This document shows, one piece after another, positions 60,700 through 64,000 of a DNA stretch of 64,000 nt. Source of the DNA: Lineus longissimus (lineage: Eukaryota; Nemertea; Pilidiophora; Heteronemertea; Lineidae); contig NC_088309.1 in assembly GCF_910592395.1 (NCBI RefSeq), positions 1,304,501 through 1,368,500 of the forward strand, in the 5' to 3' direction. The notes beneath the pieces were generated by a model. The model was given only the letters and a program-made list of their open reading frames with translations, had not been told where the DNA came from and ran no database searches. The first letter of the stretch is position 1; each line of letters begins with the position of its first letter. The translations under genes were made by a program, and so were the position numbers.

Positions 60700-63600
60700 A
60701 TCGTGTAGGGTTTCAGCCTCTCCTTGGATTTTATTTGGAATACCTTTCTCACCAGGTGCCAGTTTGTTATAAGATTAGACTAGCAGAGCTGTCGACACTA
60801 GAACAAATGATTTCCACTGATGCCGAATGCTGTTAGACTGTAATGCTTTTAAGTTCTTCACAGGGTATTATTTGTGTTCCGATTTCGTCAACATTTTAAT
60901 GTTTGTAAACCATTGTATTCATACACGAAGAGAGAGAGTGTGTCTCCTAACAATCGGTGTAGACCCCTAGTGTACCATGATTTCCAGTGTTTGCAGCCAA
61001 CTCTGCTATAGTGTGATGTAATCGCAGTAGTATTATACAGTGTTACAGAATGACTATCTTGTTTTGCTTTGAAGAATAACGACAGCATTTCTTTTAAAGA
61101 AGTTGTGTTTTTGTCTGTGTAGGAGTGTGACCGGTTATCATAGATCTTGTGTCTTGGAAAGTTGACCAAAAGTCATTGTATTTCGGTAGTGGTCGCTTGG
61201 CTCAGCCTGATGATCCAGATGAGTCTTCGTAGCAGCACAATCGCGGATCTCACTTCTGGCAACCAGCGGTGTTCAGTAATCCAATAGATGTCTCGCCTGT
61301 GAAACGAACCTGTCATCTTGCCCTCTTGGCATGTGCTCCGATTTGGGTCAACCATTCACGGTGGCACAATCGGGAAGAAGTTGCCAAGTTCAAACCAACC
61401 ATACTATTGATCCATTGTAGACACCTTGCTTTGTGATTGTCACCGTCTTAAGAAATAGAGGTCATCCGTTTAATAGTCGGGGTCTCCTCTATCGGTTGAT
61501 CGCCCCGAGAATAAGCTCGAGGATAGGCCGTTCTGTGACGAGGCAACTTTTGTGAGGATATTTCGCTTCTCTTGGATCTGTTGCTTAAATTTGACAGGTG
61601 AGTAAAATTCAGTAATAAAATGTGGTAAGGAATCAATAAGTTGTGGCGATCGTATCTAGAATACACCATGGATTTACTCGCAAGACGGGGAGACTGAGAT
61701 ACGATGAACTCTGCTCCGTCTCGTAAGGAAGGACTGCACTCCTTTTTGACCGCAAAACCAGTAGAAAGGGACCTCCGTGGTGTTTCAGACTTCGTAAGGA
61801 TGGTGTTAGGCTATTATATGTATGGGATTTCTATCTTGGATGCAACAGGGCCAGAAAACACAAGCTTAATTTCCCTGTGTGGACCGATTTCTACACGTTT
61901 TCACGACAACTGCGTCTTGGCGGGGGTGGCAGTATATTTGAGGCAATTCTGTAAGATGTAGATCAACAACAACGGCAAATGTATGTGAGCCAAAGAAGGT
62001 AGATGCGCTGTGAGGTGAATATAAACTAAGGACATTGGTCATTTCCGACTGATACTGAAACGAAAGTCGACCGATTTGCTGTCAACAATCGGGGAATTGC
62101 TTTGTTTTGGTCCATAATCCATGTCGCTATCATTACGTTTGACCCAACATACAAATGACATAAGGGCCAATTATGAGTTTTTATCAATGACTCGTCTTCT
62201 TTTCACGCCAGATTTGTAGTTTTTCCACCCCTATACTAACGTGACCTAGACAGCATCATGCCACATCGACCGCCAAATACAGAGATAACATCAAGTTGTC
62301 TTGTTAATCGTCAGCCTAGTCGATAATAATAATATAATAATAAAACGATATTTGTATAAGATAAGATAAGATGAGATAAGATAATGTCATTTCTGTTATG
62401 CCGATATCAGTTTCTTATTAGTTTTCTTAACGACATTAGGACATGATAACAGAAAAACTGTAACACAACGATGAGACATGTTGCCTTATCTCTCCACATT
62501 CGGGTACATTTGACAGCTACAGACTAATTCATTGGTGTTGCCACCCCTCCGCATACAGACACCTTACCAGCTAAGCCTCTTGATGAACGGTTTTTAATCC
62601 CTTCAGCGCCATTTCATTAAACAATTTGAAAAGAAGGACAAAGCAGAGGCATGCTTTATGTAGTCCTTCTTTAGGACTAAGGCTCGACTGACGCCGTGCT
62701 GTGTAATAAAGATTTACGACATTTTGTGCTTAAAACTTTTAATTTTGTCATGCGAAAATCCAAGACAATGACAAAGACTATCGGGACTGTTTGTACTGTT
62801 GGAACATGTTGTACTTGGCTAAGATCTCCCTATATTGGCTGCCATAAACCATTCTCCCAATAGTCTTTAACCTGAAGATGACCTTCAGTTGACAATCTGT
62901 ACCGGCTCGACCTTGGATTAATTCTGTTTCTCGGCAAGGTTTATTGTTAATTCCTGACAACCGCAACGGTTAAAAATTGAAGAGATGAATAAAGTGACGT
63001 TCTGGGCGGGATACTTTCACTGTTGGTGTTTTGCACTAATGATTTCAACTCTACCAGTAAACATTGTAAATGTTTACAAAGGTTAACAGTAGCCAAATAG
63101 ATTCTCCCTCGCGTCTATTTGGTAGTTTTATTTGCCGGTGTCTCGCCCAGATCCATCCAGGCATATCAATCTGAGCACGAGAACAACCATACTCGACCGT
63201 CATGACCTTAGCATAAGTGATATTGCAGCTGATGTCTTGAGCAGTTATCATTAGCCACCGGGACATTTATAGCCGAAGTATGGTCTTGCCTACTTTTCAA
63301 TCAAAGCTAGTTGTAAAGAAGGCACTTCTCATTTCTGTTGCCATCTTTTATACGCTTCGTACTTGAGTAAGCCGTGAACACTGACGCGTATGAACTCAAA
63401 ATCGCCATGAAAATGACGCCTTTGTTATGTTTCTTTAAGGCTAATGGTCCCTTTTTATGTTTGCGACTCAAATGCGAAAAGTAAAGCAAATCCCATGTTA
63501 ACAATGGATCATGTCCTAACAGGACTTGAGTTACAATCCATGCGAAAGATTTCATAGGGGGTTGAATGATCTGAATGATTTTACTGGCAGGACAATGGTG

Positions 63601-64000
63601 AGACCGCTAGCCCGCCTCGAGGAGTTTACTTTGGTCATTGTGAGGGTACTTGAAGTCCGAGGACCAACATGTCAAAAAGGTGTATTTGAGACTGTTGATT
63701 ATCAAGTCTTGCACTACGCTTGAATATACCAGTACATGTATGTCAGGCATGTATTTTGCAGACAATTGCACATTATATATTCATGGGCATGATTGTGCTT
63801 TTGTGTAAGACTTGTAATGTTGTGGTTTTGGATTATTTACAATTATAGCTAATATTTGCGAATTTGAACGAGAAATCGGGCTTTGGCCCAAAAGTACACT
63901 AACAGCACACGTAAACCACACGTCTAACATGTCGGGAGTACTAAAATCGTTTGTGAAAATACAAACAGGTTTTATTGTTTGATAAGCATCTTAGCTCACT
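60700..64000. other. Right-end region without a supported gene
   Basis: Only short open frames (for example 61704-61961 plus and 61173-61355 minus) with no domain or splice support. It holds an ATAAG-rich microsatellite at about 62325-62385. It may contain the distal 3' UTR of SELENOM and intergenic DNA. Confidence 0.45.
62325..62385. repeat. AT-rich microsatellite (AATAAT / GATAA)
   Basis: An ATA/AAT stretch is followed by repeated GATAA units (AAGATAAGATAAGATGAGAT). Simple sequence only. Confidence 0.7.

Noticed and set aside
61173-61961. Short frames on both strands near 61.2-61.9 kb as genes
   Set aside because: No signal peptide, domain or consistent splice sites; they are within the size expected by chance.

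Overview
This is a window of animal genomic DNA. Genes are split by GT-AG introns, exons are short islands in long non-coding stretches, and the protein families (ADAMTS-like matrix protein, nucleoredoxin, NaGLT1-type transporter, rhodopsin-class GPCR, selenoprotein M) are metazoan. There is no operon logic, no CRISPR array and no prokaryotic gene density. Small dispersed elements and frequent TAGGCCTA-like and TACATGTA-like words suggest a marine invertebrate (an ambulacrarian or lophotrochozoan would fit), but the species cannot be fixed from the sequence.

Left part (1-34.6 kb). The left edge holds the first coding exon of a leucine-rich-repeat protein on the minus strand. Next comes a complete minus-strand ADAMTS-like gene, rebuilt here as 16 coding exons at 34609-3290. 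All junctions keep phase and the product is 814 residues: signal peptide, one TSP1 repeat, cysteine-rich module, spacer, a Ser/Gly linker, six more TSP1 repeats and a C-terminal PLAC domain, with no protease domain. Its 16.5 kb intron (11351-27855) contains a 68-bp satellite, several inverted-repeat elements, and a TATA-preceded ATG exon at 21.08 kb. That exon is in phase with the next exon of the gene and could start a short isoform.

Middle part (34.6-47.8 kb) is gene-poor. The only coding-like signal is a plus-strand exon at 38.9 kb carrying four imperfect 20-residue repeats that differ largely by synonymous changes.

Right part (47.8-60.7 kb) is compact. A seven-exon nucleoredoxin gene (minus, 415 aa) is followed by a three-exon NaGLT1/MFSD4-like transporter (minus, 506 aa), an intronless class A GPCR (plus, 326 aa) and a four-exon selenoprotein M gene (plus, 156 aa). 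The last has an in-frame UGA in a C-x-x-U motif, a HEEL terminus and a candidate SECIS element in the 3' UTR. The genes look independent: extracellular matrix, cytosolic redox, membrane transport, signalling and ER redox.

Most unusual object: inside a nucleoredoxin intron (49874-50274) lies a 401-bp miniature LTR retrotransposon with TG...CA LTRs, a 4-bp target duplication, a tRNA-Lys-type primer binding site and a polypurine tract. Each LTR carries a tRNA-like Pol III module (A box, B box, T5 run). The right end (60.7-64 kb) shows no gene I can support.
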